Positions 7,684-15,917 of a DNA stretch of 41,870 bases are shown piece after piece; position 1 is the stretch's first letter; each line of letters starts with the position of its first letter. A program made the translations under genes and the position numbers. The stretch is from CAYUNW01 sp964446235. Lineage in GTDB: Bacteria > Patescibacteriota > Microgenomatia > 2-02-FULL-39-11. The stretch spans positions 1 to 41,870 of the forward strand of contig CAYUNW010000008.1 of assembly GCA_964446235.1 (NCBI GenBank), written 5' to 3'. Below the pieces are notes generated by a model. It searched no databases and was not told the DNA's origin. It worked only from the letters and a program-made list of their open reading frames with translations.

Positions 7684-8691
7684 ATGAAAAGAATTAAATG
7701 GATAGATTTTCTCAAGGGTATTGCCATTATTGCGGTAGTATTGGATCATACAAATATTTTTTTTCCGCGTTTCCTTGTTCAATTTGTCTTATGGCATACA
7801 TATTTCAGTGTTAACTGGTTTATTTTTTTATCCGGTTTGTTAAGCGGTATATCACTTAACAAATTTAGACGTGTTAGTTTATTATCAATATCTACTAAAT
7901 TTTATAAATCAAAATTATGGCTAGTTTACTGGTATCTTCTAGTAAGTATTGTTTATTGGATATTTTCAAATAGCAAATTCGACATAATAATATTATTAAA
8001 CTATGTAATTTCTTTTAACAGTGGTTATCATTTATATTTTCTTTTGATATTATTTCAACTTTTTTTACTTACCCCTGCACTCTATAAACTAATATATAAA
8101 TTAACAAAATTAAGTTCACGTATTATTTTTATTTTTTTAATTATTATATTTACATTAGTTTTGTTTCCTCTTGATAAACCTCCATGGAAAAGTATTCAGA
8201 ATTTTTATTTTATAAGTTGGTCATACCTCGCTGTTTATCTATTAGGCGTTACCTATTCTTTTTATTATGAAAAGAATAACTCTTTAATAATGTTTTTGAC
8301 GATAATTGTATTTGTACTTTCTGAAATTTATTTGATATATAAAAAAGGATCATTTGCTATAGGTACGGTGAATATTGTACTAACCGTTTGGTCTGTTGCT
8401 TTTCTTTTTACAGCGATGTTTTTAATCAAAAAATATCATTATAATAATATTATCCTGAAGGTGATAGATCATATCGGTCAAAAGTCCCTAATTATTTATT
8501 TATTGCATTATTTTATTTTGAAATATATTTCAGATAAAAAATTATTTGGTAATACTTATATTGAAATCTTTATCATCTATACTATGGCTTTATTCATACC
8601 AATTATTTTGGATATGGCGATTAACATTCTTAATCAAAACAGTAAAAAACTACTATTGGGTAATAATTTTATATTGCGTAAACGGAACTAA
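7684..8691 (+). CDS. Acyltransferase 3 family membrane protein
   Basis: A 335-residue polytopic protein with about ten membrane helices. The N-terminus, IKWIDFLKGIAIIAVVLDHT (4-23), matches the acyltransferase 3 signature in which an Asp, an Arg/Lys-Gly pair and a His on helix 1 form the active site. Members transfer acetyl or other acyl groups to sugars of surface polysaccharides or lipids. The target here is unknown, but the next genes, a GT-C-like protein and an exporter, also suggest envelope work. The last 39 bases overlap the 3' end of the convergent gene. There is no clear ribosome-binding site. Confidence 0.8.
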   Translation: MKRIKWIDFLKGIAIIAVVLDHTNIFFPRFLVQFVLWHTYFSVNWFIFLSGLLSGISLNKFRRVSLLSISTKFYKSKLWLVYWYLLVSIVYWIFSNSKFDIIILLNYVISFNSGYHLYFLLILFQLFLLTPALYKLIYKLTKLSSRIIFIFLIIIFTLVLFPLDKPPWKSIQNFYFISWSYLAVYLLGVTYSFYYEKNNSLIMFLTIIVFVLSEIYLIYKKGSFAIGTVNIVLTVWSVAFLFTAMFLIKKYHYNNIILKVIDHIGQKSLIIYLLHYFILKYISDKKLFGNTYIEIFIIYTMALFIPIILDMAINILNQNSKKLLLGNNFILRKRN

Positions 8692-10053
8692 TGTTTGATT
8701 TATATAATTTACAGTAATATTTTTGTTTTTGTATAAAAGCTGTAGGGCTTTTTCCTGACTTAAGGAAAATGAGATTTCATCTGCGGTTTTATCTGGTGAA
8801 AGAAAAGTAATTACAGAATTACCTTCTATATTTGGATATTTTGATTTAATTTCATTGAGGTATTTATTTGAAATATATGCCCTATTTACCGTCCAATGCG
8901 ATTGAAATAAATATTCGGAATTAATAAAACTAGAAAGAAAATATATAAAAAATACAAAATAAATATATAAATTAATAAGAAAATTACGTTTAGATAGAAG
9001 AATTTCTATAAAAGGAGCTAACACTATATAAAAACCGATTAGAGCCAGTTGCAATTGATAAGAATATAAATGATTTGGAAGAAAGTAAAAAGGTAAACTC
9101 CAAATGATATAAATTAAAATACCGAGTGAAATTATTTTTCTATGAAAAACTATTTTGCTAAAATTAAAAACTATTACACCGAATATTAATATCAGAAAAT
9201 TTAATATATTAATAAATGATAGAATCATTGTTTCAAAAGGGAAATTTTTAATGCTTTCCGGAATATTGAGTGTTCTGAAAAAGTACCATTTGATAGTTGG
9301 AAATAATGTGGATAAATCGCCTAACTTATATGTTGAACTAGAAGGATACCCCACTATGAATATTCGGAAAGATAGATATAAAAAACAGAGAATTGAAACC
9401 AATAGAAAATATTTTAGTTGTTTTTTTATCCCTAAAAAATAATATAACTCTATTATGAAAAAAGGAAGTAATATGAATAATTCATTCGTTAATAGCATTA
9501 ACATAGTAAATATAAGTATTGACAAGTATTTTAAGGATTTTGAATATGTTAATAAAAAATGAAAAAATGATAAAAATAATAACAAACTTAACTGAACATA
9601 GTAAGTTGATGGCCAGAGTAAAACTATAAAATTTGAAATATTAAACGAGAATATGCAAGTGGTAAAAAAAACCGTTCTTTTAGAAAATCGTAACTTTTTA
9701 AGTAACAAAAAAAACAAAAGTAAATTTAAAAAGAAAGTAATAAATATCAACAGGTGATATGGAAGCGGATTTAACCCGAATAATTTTAAGTAAATAAAAC
9801 TTAAAAATTGTACAGGAATTGGTCTATAAGGTAAGTTTGGAATAATTTTGAATAGGTTTGGTAGTTCTGAAAAAGATTCGATCCAACCCATATGTAAAAT
9901 ACGGAAATCATCTTGGAAAAAAGGCAGATTTATATTTTTGCGAAAGATAATAATTGTAAGAATAAATACAGATAATAAATAAAAAGTCTCCAAAAAACGA
10001 GTTTTTTTCAACTTAATCAAATTAATCATTTTTTTGTGTATGAATTTTATCAT
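8653..10053 (-). CDS. Polytopic GT-C-type glycosyltransferase-like membrane protein
   Basis: A 466-residue protein with roughly ten to twelve hydrophobic helices and a C-terminal soluble tail of about 80 residues. In the first outer loop it has FFQDDFRIL (near 45-53), resembling the acidic pair that forms the catalytic site in GT-C (PMT/ArnT-like) enzymes, followed by LPYRPIP. These features suggest a lipid-linked sugar transferase, but no family signature is fully clear, so this is a structural-class call. The 3' end overlaps the convergent acyltransferase gene by 39 bases. The ATG at 10053 is used; an in-frame ATG lies 8 codons later. Confidence 0.55.
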   Translation of the reverse strand: MIKFIHKKMINLIKLKKTRFLETFYLLSVFILTIIIFRKNINLPFFQDDFRILHMGWIESFSELPNLFKIIPNLPYRPIPVQFLSFIYLKLFGLNPLPYHLLIFITFFLNLLLFFLLLKKLRFSKRTVFFTTCIFSFNISNFIVLLWPSTYYVQLSLLLFLSFFHFLLTYSKSLKYLSILIFTMLMLLTNELFILLPFFIIELYYFLGIKKQLKYFLLVSILCFLYLSFRIFIVGYPSSSTYKLGDLSTLFPTIKWYFFRTLNIPESIKNFPFETMILSFINILNFLILIFGVIVFNFSKIVFHRKIISLGILIYIIWSLPFYFLPNHLYSYQLQLALIGFYIVLAPFIEILLSKRNFLINLYIYFVFFIYFLSSFINSEYLFQSHWTVNRAYISNKYLNEIKSKYPNIEGNSVITFLSPDKTADEISFSLSQEKALQLLYKNKNITVNYINQTLVPFTQYKIITQ

Positions 10054-10114
10054 ATAAACTAATGTTGAAATAAAATAAAAAATTCAATTTTTAATATTAT
10101 TGATATATTTTTGT

Positions 10115-10120
10115 TATAAT
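10115..10120 (+). promoter_or_regulatory. -10 box of the ABC exporter gene
   Basis: TATAAT with 14 bases to the ATG at 10135, a short leader without Shine-Dalgarno. The -35 is not evident. Confidence 0.45.
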
Positions 10121-10134
10121 TTAATACTTTTAAT

Positions 10135-11952
10135 ATGAAACAGATATTCAGAATAATTAAATTCACAAGTAAGTTCAGAAGGTGGTATATAATTGCCGGT
10201 TTTTTCATTATTTCAACCTCATTACTTTCCCTGGTAGTGCCTTTTTTAAGTAAATTAATCGTTGATGATATAGTTTTGCACTATACAGATAATCAGGGAG
10301 ATATCAGAAGGATTGTCATTATTTTGATTTTTATTATATTGACAGATATTTTAATATCGGTGATGACTGCATTTGGACAATGGATTAGTGGGGATATATT
10401 GACAGTAAAATTAAACAGTTTTTTGACTGAGAAATTTTATAAACATATCCTAGATCTTCACATCGGATATTTTGATAACAATACAACCGGAAATATTGTC
10501 AATAAGATGTACAGGGGGATTACCAGCATCACGGAATTTATAAAAAATATGCTGAATAATTTTCTGCCATTTTTCCTTTCGGCAATAGTTACCATAGCGA
10601 TTTTGGCATTTTATTCACCGTTAATCGCCATACTTTTAACCGTACTTTTTCCTGTTTATATATTTATTTCACATAAATCTACATTAAATTGGGAAAAACA
10701 CGAAACTGTCAAAAATGAAATAAATGATATTGCACAGAGTAGAGTATTTGAAAGTATAGCTGGAATTAGAGTAGTAAAAGCGTTTGTACAAGAGATAACC
10801 GAAATGTCAAAATACCTCAATTCCAGAAAAAAAATTGTAGATATAACGATTAAACAAACAAAAGAATGGCATTTATACGATTTTTACAGAAGGATATTTT
10901 TGAATTTTATATTATTTTTTATATATGCATATATTGTTTATCAAACCTATCGCAAGATATATTCAATAGGAGAAATGACTTTACTTTTGCAACTAGCTAA
11001 TCAAGCAAGATTTCCATTATTTGCTATGAGCTTTATATTAGGTCAGATTCAGATGGCAAATGCCGGATCAAGGGATTTTTTCAAAATTATGGAAATTAAA
11101 AACGAAATAAAAGATAAGGATTCGGCAAACAAACTAGTTATAAATAACCTAAAAAAGAATATTCCATTAATAAAATTTTCTAATGTTTATTTTTCATATA
11201 ACAATTCAGATACAGTATTAAAAAATATAAATTTTGAAATTTATCCGGGTCAGAAAATAGCATTGGTGGGAGAAAGTGGTCAAGGAAAAACTACTTTGAT
11301 AAATCTGATTTTGAAATATTATCTTCCAAATAAAGGAAAAATATTCATAAATACACAAGACATTTTGGAAATTCAAAGCGATTCTTTAAGAAATTATATT
11401 GCTGTAGTATTTCAGGATAATTTGCTTTTTTCCGGAACTATTATGGAAAATATAAAATATTCCAATCCTTCCGCTACTGATGCCGATGCGATGAATGCCG
11501 CTCAAGCAGCAAATGCAAAAGAGTTCATCGATAAATTTGATAATAAATATGATACATATATCGGAGAACGTGGCATAAAGCTTTCAGGAGGCCAAAAACA
11601 AAGAATTGCTATTGCCAGAGCAATATTAAGCAATGCTTCAATCATTATTCTTGATGAAGCAACAAGTTCTTTGGATAGCAAGTCCGAACTTTTAGTTCAA
11701 AAAGGTATTGAAAGACTTTTGAAAAACAGAACATCAATTATTATTGCCCATAGATTATCTACAATATCGGATGCGGATAAAATTATCGTACTTGCGGATA
11801 AAACGATAAAACAATTCGGTACAAGAGCAGAACTAATGCAGGATAAAAAAGGTATATTTTATCAATTATCAGATTTGCAAAGACAATTAACCCATTTACC
11901 CAGTGAAGATAAAAAGAATAAACTTAGAAAGTTTGATCTATATACAGAATAA
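10135..11952 (+). CDS. ABC exporter, fused permease-ATPase (MsbA/multidrug type)
   Basis: A 605-residue half-transporter that should act as a homodimer. Six transmembrane helices fill the first ~320 residues. The nucleotide-binding domain has Walker A GESGQGKT (379-386), Q-loop VVFQDN, signature LSGGQ (483-487), Walker B IIILDEATSSLDS (near 502-514) and switch His in IIAHRLST (near 537-544). All catalytic residues are present. Homologues export lipids, peptides or drugs; the substrate cannot be assigned. Its position beside a membrane acyltransferase and a GT-C-like protein leaves lipid or glycolipid export possible. The Walker A Thr in place of the usual final Ser is a normal variant. Confidence 0.92.
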   Translation: MKQIFRIIKFTSKFRRWYIIAGFFIISTSLLSLVVPFLSKLIVDDIVLHYTDNQGDIRRIVIILIFIILTDILISVMTAFGQWISGDILTVKLNSFLTEKFYKHILDLHIGYFDNNTTGNIVNKMYRGITSITEFIKNMLNNFLPFFLSAIVTIAILAFYSPLIAILLTVLFPVYIFISHKSTLNWEKHETVKNEINDIAQSRVFESIAGIRVVKAFVQEITEMSKYLNSRKKIVDITIKQTKEWHLYDFYRRIFLNFILFFIYAYIVYQTYRKIYSIGEMTLLLQLANQARFPLFAMSFILGQIQMANAGSRDFFKIMEIKNEIKDKDSANKLVINNLKKNIPLIKFSNVYFSYNNSDTVLKNINFEIYPGQKIALVGESGQGKTTLINLILKYYLPNKGKIFINTQDILEIQSDSLRNYIAVVFQDNLLFSGTIMENIKYSNPSATDADAMNAAQAANAKEFIDKFDNKYDTYIGERGIKLSGGQKQRIAIARAILSNASIIILDEATSSLDSKSELLVQKGIERLLKNRTSIIIAHRLSTISDADKIIVLADKTIKQFGTRAELMQDKKGIFYQLSDLQRQLTHLPSEDKKNKLRKFDLYTE

Positions 11953-11972
11953 TAAAAGTCACTGATTTATTG

Positions 11973-11998
11973 GGCTGATTTAATTATCAGTCTCTTTT
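11973..11998 (+). terminator. Putative terminator after the ABC exporter
   Basis: GGCTGAT (11973-11979) pairs with ATCAGTC (11986-11992) around TTAATT, followed by TCTTTT. The stem is short and has one G-T pair, so it is a weak terminator candidate. It overlaps the last codons of the convergent gene ending at 11980. Confidence 0.4.
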
Positions 11999-12648
11999 AT
12001 AATCTTATTCGTGACTGGAAAGCTGTCAAGATGGTTATATATTTCTTCGAGTCTTTTCGATTCATCAGATTTATCGTCTGTTAGAGTATATTTAATTTGG
12101 AGGAATTCTCTTGATGGATTATTGACATCTGCTAATCTTTTTGAATATACGATAATTGTTTTTTCATTCAAATGGGTGACATAATTGAGATCAGCTTTTA
12201 AGTGATTGCGAAATTTTTGTGATATAAGTTCTTCAAAAATATTCTCTAATTTCTTTGCGTTATTATTTAATTCTTCTTCGTTTAAATTAGAATTATCATA
12301 TTCTAATACAAAGTCGTTATGAATCTGAATTTTTCCATTCCGATGAAAAATTTTACATGGGAATTTACTTTCAGTATTAGGATTTACAGGTTCATTACAT
12401 ATTTTAAGTATTTTTTCTCCGGGAGTATCAGGAATTTGGAATTGATTCATAAGTTCGTTAAACGGATCAATTGGTTGAATAACATATTGTTCAGGAGATA
12501 CTGCACTATCATAATTTCGATTTTTATTTAAAAAATAAATTCCAGAGGCAAAACTTGAAACAAAAATAAATAATAATATAAATATTCTAAAAATTAGAGA
12601 AAAGTTTATAAATCCGTTTTGACTATGATTATTTTTATAATTTAACAT
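11980..12648 (-). CDS. Membrane-anchored hypothetical protein
   Basis: A 222-residue protein not recognised as a known family. One hydrophobic helix (about 16-38) follows a short polar N-terminus, so most of the protein is probably outside the membrane. The outer part has a CNEPVNPN/FPCKIFHRNG region with two cysteines that could pair, and a helical, acidic C-terminal half. It is the last of three minus-strand genes with only 8 bases separating it from the next one upstream, which suggests co-transcription. No catalytic motif is visible. Confidence 0.55.
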   Translation of the reverse strand: MLNYKNNHSQNGFINFSLIFRIFILLFIFVSSFASGIYFLNKNRNYDSAVSPEQYVIQPIDPFNELMNQFQIPDTPGEKILKICNEPVNPNTESKFPCKIFHRNGKIQIHNDFVLEYDNSNLNEEELNNNAKKLENIFEELISQKFRNHLKADLNYVTHLNEKTIIVYSKRLADVNNPSREFLQIKYTLTDDKSDESKRLEEIYNHLDSFPVTNKIIKETDN

Positions 12649-12656
12649 AAATTAAT

Positions 12657-12950
12657 TTAAATGATTTTTATTCCTACCCGATCGATTTTTGGGAAATAAA
12701 TTCTGATAACTGACCAGAATTTATCACTAAGATTTTGTGAATATTTACCGAATTGGCCACGTTCCTGTTGCCGACATAATTTCCTTTCATATTCACGAAT
12801 TACATCTAATACATCCTTTCCGATTTGGTTGAACTTATCCTGGTTAATTTCCGGATTCAAACTGTAACTTTGATGAATAATTTGGAATTGTTCAAAGAGT
12901 TCTTTATTTTCAGAAATCATTTCCGAAAAATATTTTTTATATTTGGACAT
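12657..12950 (-). CDS. Conserved hypothetical protein, helical
   Basis: A 97-residue soluble protein from the ATG at 12950, seven bases after the stop of the upstream gene. A longer in-frame start at 13001 would add 17 residues overlapping that gene. The sequence is mostly helical and charged, with NKELFEQFQIIHQSYSLNP near the start, a REYERKLC segment in the middle and an FPKIDRVGI ending. It resembles small uncharacterised proteins common in CPR genomes, an impression from memory and not a search. No membrane segment is present and no function can be assigned. Confidence 0.55.
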   Translation of the reverse strand: MSKYKKYFSEMISENKELFEQFQIIHQSYSLNPEINQDKFNQIGKDVLDVIREYERKLCRQQERGQFGKYSQNLSDKFWSVIRIYFPKIDRVGIKII

Positions 12951-12957
12951 AAAAAAT

Positions 12958-13362
12958 TTATTTACCCAAAAGACCTTTGAGAAAACTTGAGAAAAAACCA
13001 TTTTTATCCGATTTGTCTGCAGGTCTTTTTTTAATTTCTGAAGATTTCTTAGTTGAGCTTATATCTTCGTCATCTTTTTTGGTAATACTTGAAGTTATTT
13101 TGGCAGTTTCAATTTTTTCTTGGGAATTAGATTGCAGTTCAGTGTTTTTTTTCGGAATTTTGTCGGAAATTTGATATTTTGTACGACAGCCAGGGGAACA
13201 GAAACAACAGGCATATTTTCTTCGTTTTAGTTGTTTTTTGTAGTAACTCTCTTTTTGCATGAAACTCTTATGGCAAAAATTACATTCAAAAACAATATGA
13301 GTTACTTTGCCATGATATTTTATGGGTATTTCTTTTTTATCCAATATAATTTGCTTTAGCAT
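12958..13362 (-). CDS. Small zinc-finger protein, unknown function
   Basis: A 134-residue protein with a cysteine-rich N-terminal half. FECNFCHKSF (near 29-38) and, about 20 residues later, CCFCSPGC (near 52-59) give a CxxC...CxxxC arrangement with histidine nearby, likely one zinc site. The rest is a low-complexity Ser/Lys/Glu linker ending in a hydrophobic FLKGLLGK helix. It could bind nucleic acid or protein. It is the first gene of a three-gene minus-strand group and diverges from the metallopeptidase gene at 13461. Confidence 0.55.
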   Translation of the reverse strand: MLKQIILDKKEIPIKYHGKVTHIVFECNFCHKSFMQKESYYKKQLKRRKYACCFCSPGCRTKYQISDKIPKKNTELQSNSQEKIETAKITSSITKKDDEDISSTKKSSEIKKRPADKSDKNGFFSSFLKGLLGK

Positions 13363-13415
13363 ATATCTAAATATTAACAGATAGAAAAATTTTTGTATAG
13401 TTATAATTGATTATA

Positions 13416-13445
13416 TTGATTAAGTTGTTTGACAATATTTATAAT
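13416..13445 (+). promoter_or_regulatory. Promoter of the 13461-23913 gene run
   Basis: TTGATT (13416-13421), an 18-base spacer and TATAAT (13440-13445) lie 15 bases before the ATG at 13461. This is the only clear promoter found ahead of the metallopeptidase-holA-sugar metabolism series, so it may drive several downstream genes. Confidence 0.5.
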
Positions 13446-13460
13446 GTTACTTAGGGTCAT

Positions 13461-13838
13461 ATGGATTACAAATTAGCAAATGATATAAAAAAAGAATTGA
13501 AAAATATTGTCAGAAGATTAAATTTTGACTATATTGAATTGAAAAATATTGTTTGTTTCAGAAGTTACGGTTCTAAATCAAGAGCACGTGCAAGAATTTG
13601 GAGTTTTCCGAAAATATGGCAATTAGGATTAAAACTTAAACCTCATTATATCATTGAAGTAATATCAGAAAAATATGATTATTTGGCTGAGGATGATAAA
13701 AAAAGGGTTTTGATACATGAGCTCATGCATATACCTAAAAATTTTTCCGGTAGTTTACTTCCACATAGAAGCAGATATAACAGAATTAATGACAGAACAG
13801 TTGAAAAATTTTTTAAAATGTATAAGTCAATAATATGA
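13461..13838 (+). CDS. Putative metallopeptidase (phage-type/SprT-like)
   Basis: A 125-residue protein with a zinc-protease motif HELMH (86-90) followed eleven residues later by another His in LLPHRSRYN. This layout fits the small putative phage metallopeptidase family, which is also chromosomal in CPR. The N-terminal half has a basic RARARIW segment. The substrate is unknown. Its TGA overlaps the holA start (ATGA), implying translational coupling to the replication gene. A promoter lies directly upstream. Confidence 0.7.
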   Translation: MDYKLANDIKKELKNIVRRLNFDYIELKNIVCFRSYGSKSRARARIWSFPKIWQLGLKLKPHYIIEVISEKYDYLAEDDKKRVLIHELMHIPKNFSGSLLPHRSRYNRINDRTVEKFFKMYKSII

Positions 13839-14521
13839 TTACAGTAATTTATGGTGACGATATCGAAAAAACAAGAAACCTTTTCATTGAAAAAAAGAAA
13901 GAATTCATGAATTCAGAAGCATTTTTAATGAATGAAAAAAGTCAATATAACGATTTGATGAATTATATATCAACCATTTCTTTTTTCGAACAAAAAAAAA
14001 TAGTATTTATTGAAAATTTATCAAACAATCAATCTGAGGTAAACAAAGCTAAGATTCTAGAATTAATATTAAATACAAAAAAAGATAATGATTATATTAT
14101 TTGGGAAAGTAAATCTTTTACAGATCAAAAAATCAAATCAATCTATAAAGATAGTATTTATATAAAAATTGATTTACCAAAACAGATTTTTAAATTTATG
14201 GATGCTTTAAACAATACCCATAAAAAACATATTATGACGATATTCGACGAAGTGGTAAAAAACGTGGAGCCTGAAATTATTTTTTCAATGTTAGTACGTC
14301 AATTCAGGTTAATGATCATTGCAAAAGATAATCCCACCAGTCTTAAAAGTGAATTGGCACCTTGGCAAATTTCCAAACTTAATAAACAAGTACAAAGCAC
14401 TGATATAATTGAGTTAAAAAATCAATACAGACAATTATTGGCTATAGATATAAATTTAAAAACAGGTAGAACACCATATAATCAAAAGCAGTTACTTGAC
14501 ATATTTTTTTTGGCAAACTAG
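13835..14521 (+). CDS. holA: DNA polymerase III delta subunit-like protein (short HolA)
   Basis: A 228-residue protein that begins MITVIYGDD and continues with YNDLMNYISTISFFEQKKIVFIEN, the arrangement of the HolA N-terminal domain. The C-terminal helical part contains the family's IFSMLVRQFRLM and LLAIDINLKTG segments. HolA opens the beta sliding clamp as part of the clamp loader. At 228 residues it is about 100 shorter than the usual 330-340, a reduction I associate with CPR delta subunits. The P-loop-like GYDDF/GEE region is only GDD here. It overlaps the preceding gene by 4 bases. The delta identity is likely but rests on short motifs. Confidence 0.75.
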   Translation: MITVIYGDDIEKTRNLFIEKKKEFMNSEAFLMNEKSQYNDLMNYISTISFFEQKKIVFIENLSNNQSEVNKAKILELILNTKKDNDYIIWESKSFTDQKIKSIYKDSIYIKIDLPKQIFKFMDALNNTHKKHIMTIFDEVVKNVEPEIIFSMLVRQFRLMIIAKDNPTSLKSELAPWQISKLNKQVQSTDIIELKNQYRQLLAIDINLKTGRTPYNQKQLLDIFFLAN

Positions 14522-14549
14522 GATAAATACAAACCAACTTTTAAAACAA

Positions 14550-15917
14550 ATGTATATCAAATTCGACCAATCAATCTTTCGGGATTACGATATCAGAGGT
14601 ATTTATCCTGGAGAAATAAATGAAAATTTTACATATTTATTCGGATATGCCGCTGCAAAATTCCTTAAAGTAAAAGAGATTGCAGTGGGTTATGATGCTA
14701 GAAAATCATCACCTTCTTTATCAAAAAGTATGATTAAGGGGATTACAGATTTTGGTACTGATGTAATTGATTTAGGAAAAATTTCAACAGAAATGCATAA
14801 CTTTGCCTCAGGTTTCTATAAATTTGGTGCAAATATCATTATTTCTGCATCTCATAATCCACCACAATATAACGGTATAAAAATGCTTAAAAAAAATGTA
14901 ATTCCATTGACCGGCGATAGCGGTTTTCCTGAAATAAAAAATATTATGCTTGATTTTCAGCCAATCAAAACATTAAAAAAAGCAAAAATCATAAAAAAAG
15001 ATATCTATAACGATTGGCTTAAACACGTATTGTCTTTTATTGACCCAAAATTGATTAAAAACTATAAAGTTGTTTTGGATGCCGGTAATGGAATGGCTGG
15101 ATTATCTTGGAATAAGGTAACAGATAAAATACCCATTAGATATATCAAGTTATTTTTCAATCCAGACGGCCGATTTCCTAATCATTTACCAGATCCAAGT
15201 AGTCCTGAAAATTTAAAACAAATTAAAAAAGAAATAATAAAAAATAAGGCTGATATGGGTTTTGCTTTTGACGGGGACGCCGATAGAATATTTATTTTAG
15301 ATGAAAAAGCAAATATCGTATCAGGTAGTATAGTTTCGGCAATGGTTTCTGAGTTTTTGTTAAAAAAATTCGGTCCTGCAAATATTTTATACAATGCTGT
15401 TTGCGGCAGAATAGTACCAGAAACTATAAAAAGATTTAATGGTATTCCAATTCGTGTCAGAGTTGGCCATTCTTACATAAAAAAATATATGAAAGATAAA
15501 CATGCTTTGTTCGCCGGTGAGCATTCAGGTCATTTTTATTTCCGTGATAATTATTTTGCTGATAGTTCAATGGTCACAGGACTTTTATTGTTGCAATTTT
15601 TCTCTGAAAAAGGAAAAAAAGTATCCGAAATCGTCAGATCGTATGATAAATACCGACAAAGTGGAGAAATTAACTTCAAAATAAGAAATAAAGAAAAAGT
15701 ACTCAAATTTCTAAAAGCAAAATATTCAAAAGCTATAAAGCATGATAATATTGACGGTTTATCAGTTTGGTTTAATAATTGGTGGTTTAATATACGACCT
15801 TCAAAGACAGAACCGTTTCTTAGATTGAATGTAGAAGCTGATAACTTAAAAATTTTAACCAATGAATTAAAAAAATTAACTGATATTTTGAATTCGTTAA
15901 TCAAAAAAGCAGAATAA
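14550..15917 (+). CDS. manB: Phosphomannomutase/phosphoglucomutase
   Basis: A 455-residue alpha-D-phosphohexomutase that interconverts hexose-6- and hexose-1-phosphates. The phosphoserine loop SASHNPPQYNGIK carries the catalytic Ser at about 101. The metal loop DGDADR lies near 240, the sugar loop GEHSGHFY near 320, and the phosphate-binding RPSKTEPFLRL near the C-terminus, so all four active-site loops are intact. ATG 14550 is chosen because the protein then begins just before the conserved FRDYDIRG; an upstream in-frame ATG at 14496 lies inside holA. The TAA shares bases with the next start (TAATG at 15915-15919). Confidence 0.93.
   Translation: MYIKFDQSIFRDYDIRGIYPGEINENFTYLFGYAAAKFLKVKEIAVGYDARKSSPSLSKSMIKGITDFGTDVIDLGKISTEMHNFASGFYKFGANIIISASHNPPQYNGIKMLKKNVIPLTGDSGFPEIKNIMLDFQPIKTLKKAKIIKKDIYNDWLKHVLSFIDPKLIKNYKVVLDAGNGMAGLSWNKVTDKIPIRYIKLFFNPDGRFPNHLPDPSSPENLKQIKKEIIKNKADMGFAFDGDADRIFILDEKANIVSGSIVSAMVSEFLLKKFGPANILYNAVCGRIVPETIKRFNGIPIRVRVGHSYIKKYMKDKHALFAGEHSGHFYFRDNYFADSSMVTGLLLLQFFSEKGKKVSEIVRSYDKYRQSGEINFKIRNKEKVLKFLKAKYSKAIKHDNIDGLSVWFNNWWFNIRPSKTEPFLRLNVEADNLKILTNELKKLTDILNSLIKKAE

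Noticed and set aside
12951..13001. Longer start of the helical hypothetical protein
   Set aside because: It would overlap the upstream gene by 44 bases; the ATG at 12950 begins just after that gene's stop.
14496..14549. Longer start of the phosphohexomutase
   Set aside because: The extra 18 residues lie inside holA and are not like the family N-terminus, which begins just before FRDYDIRG.
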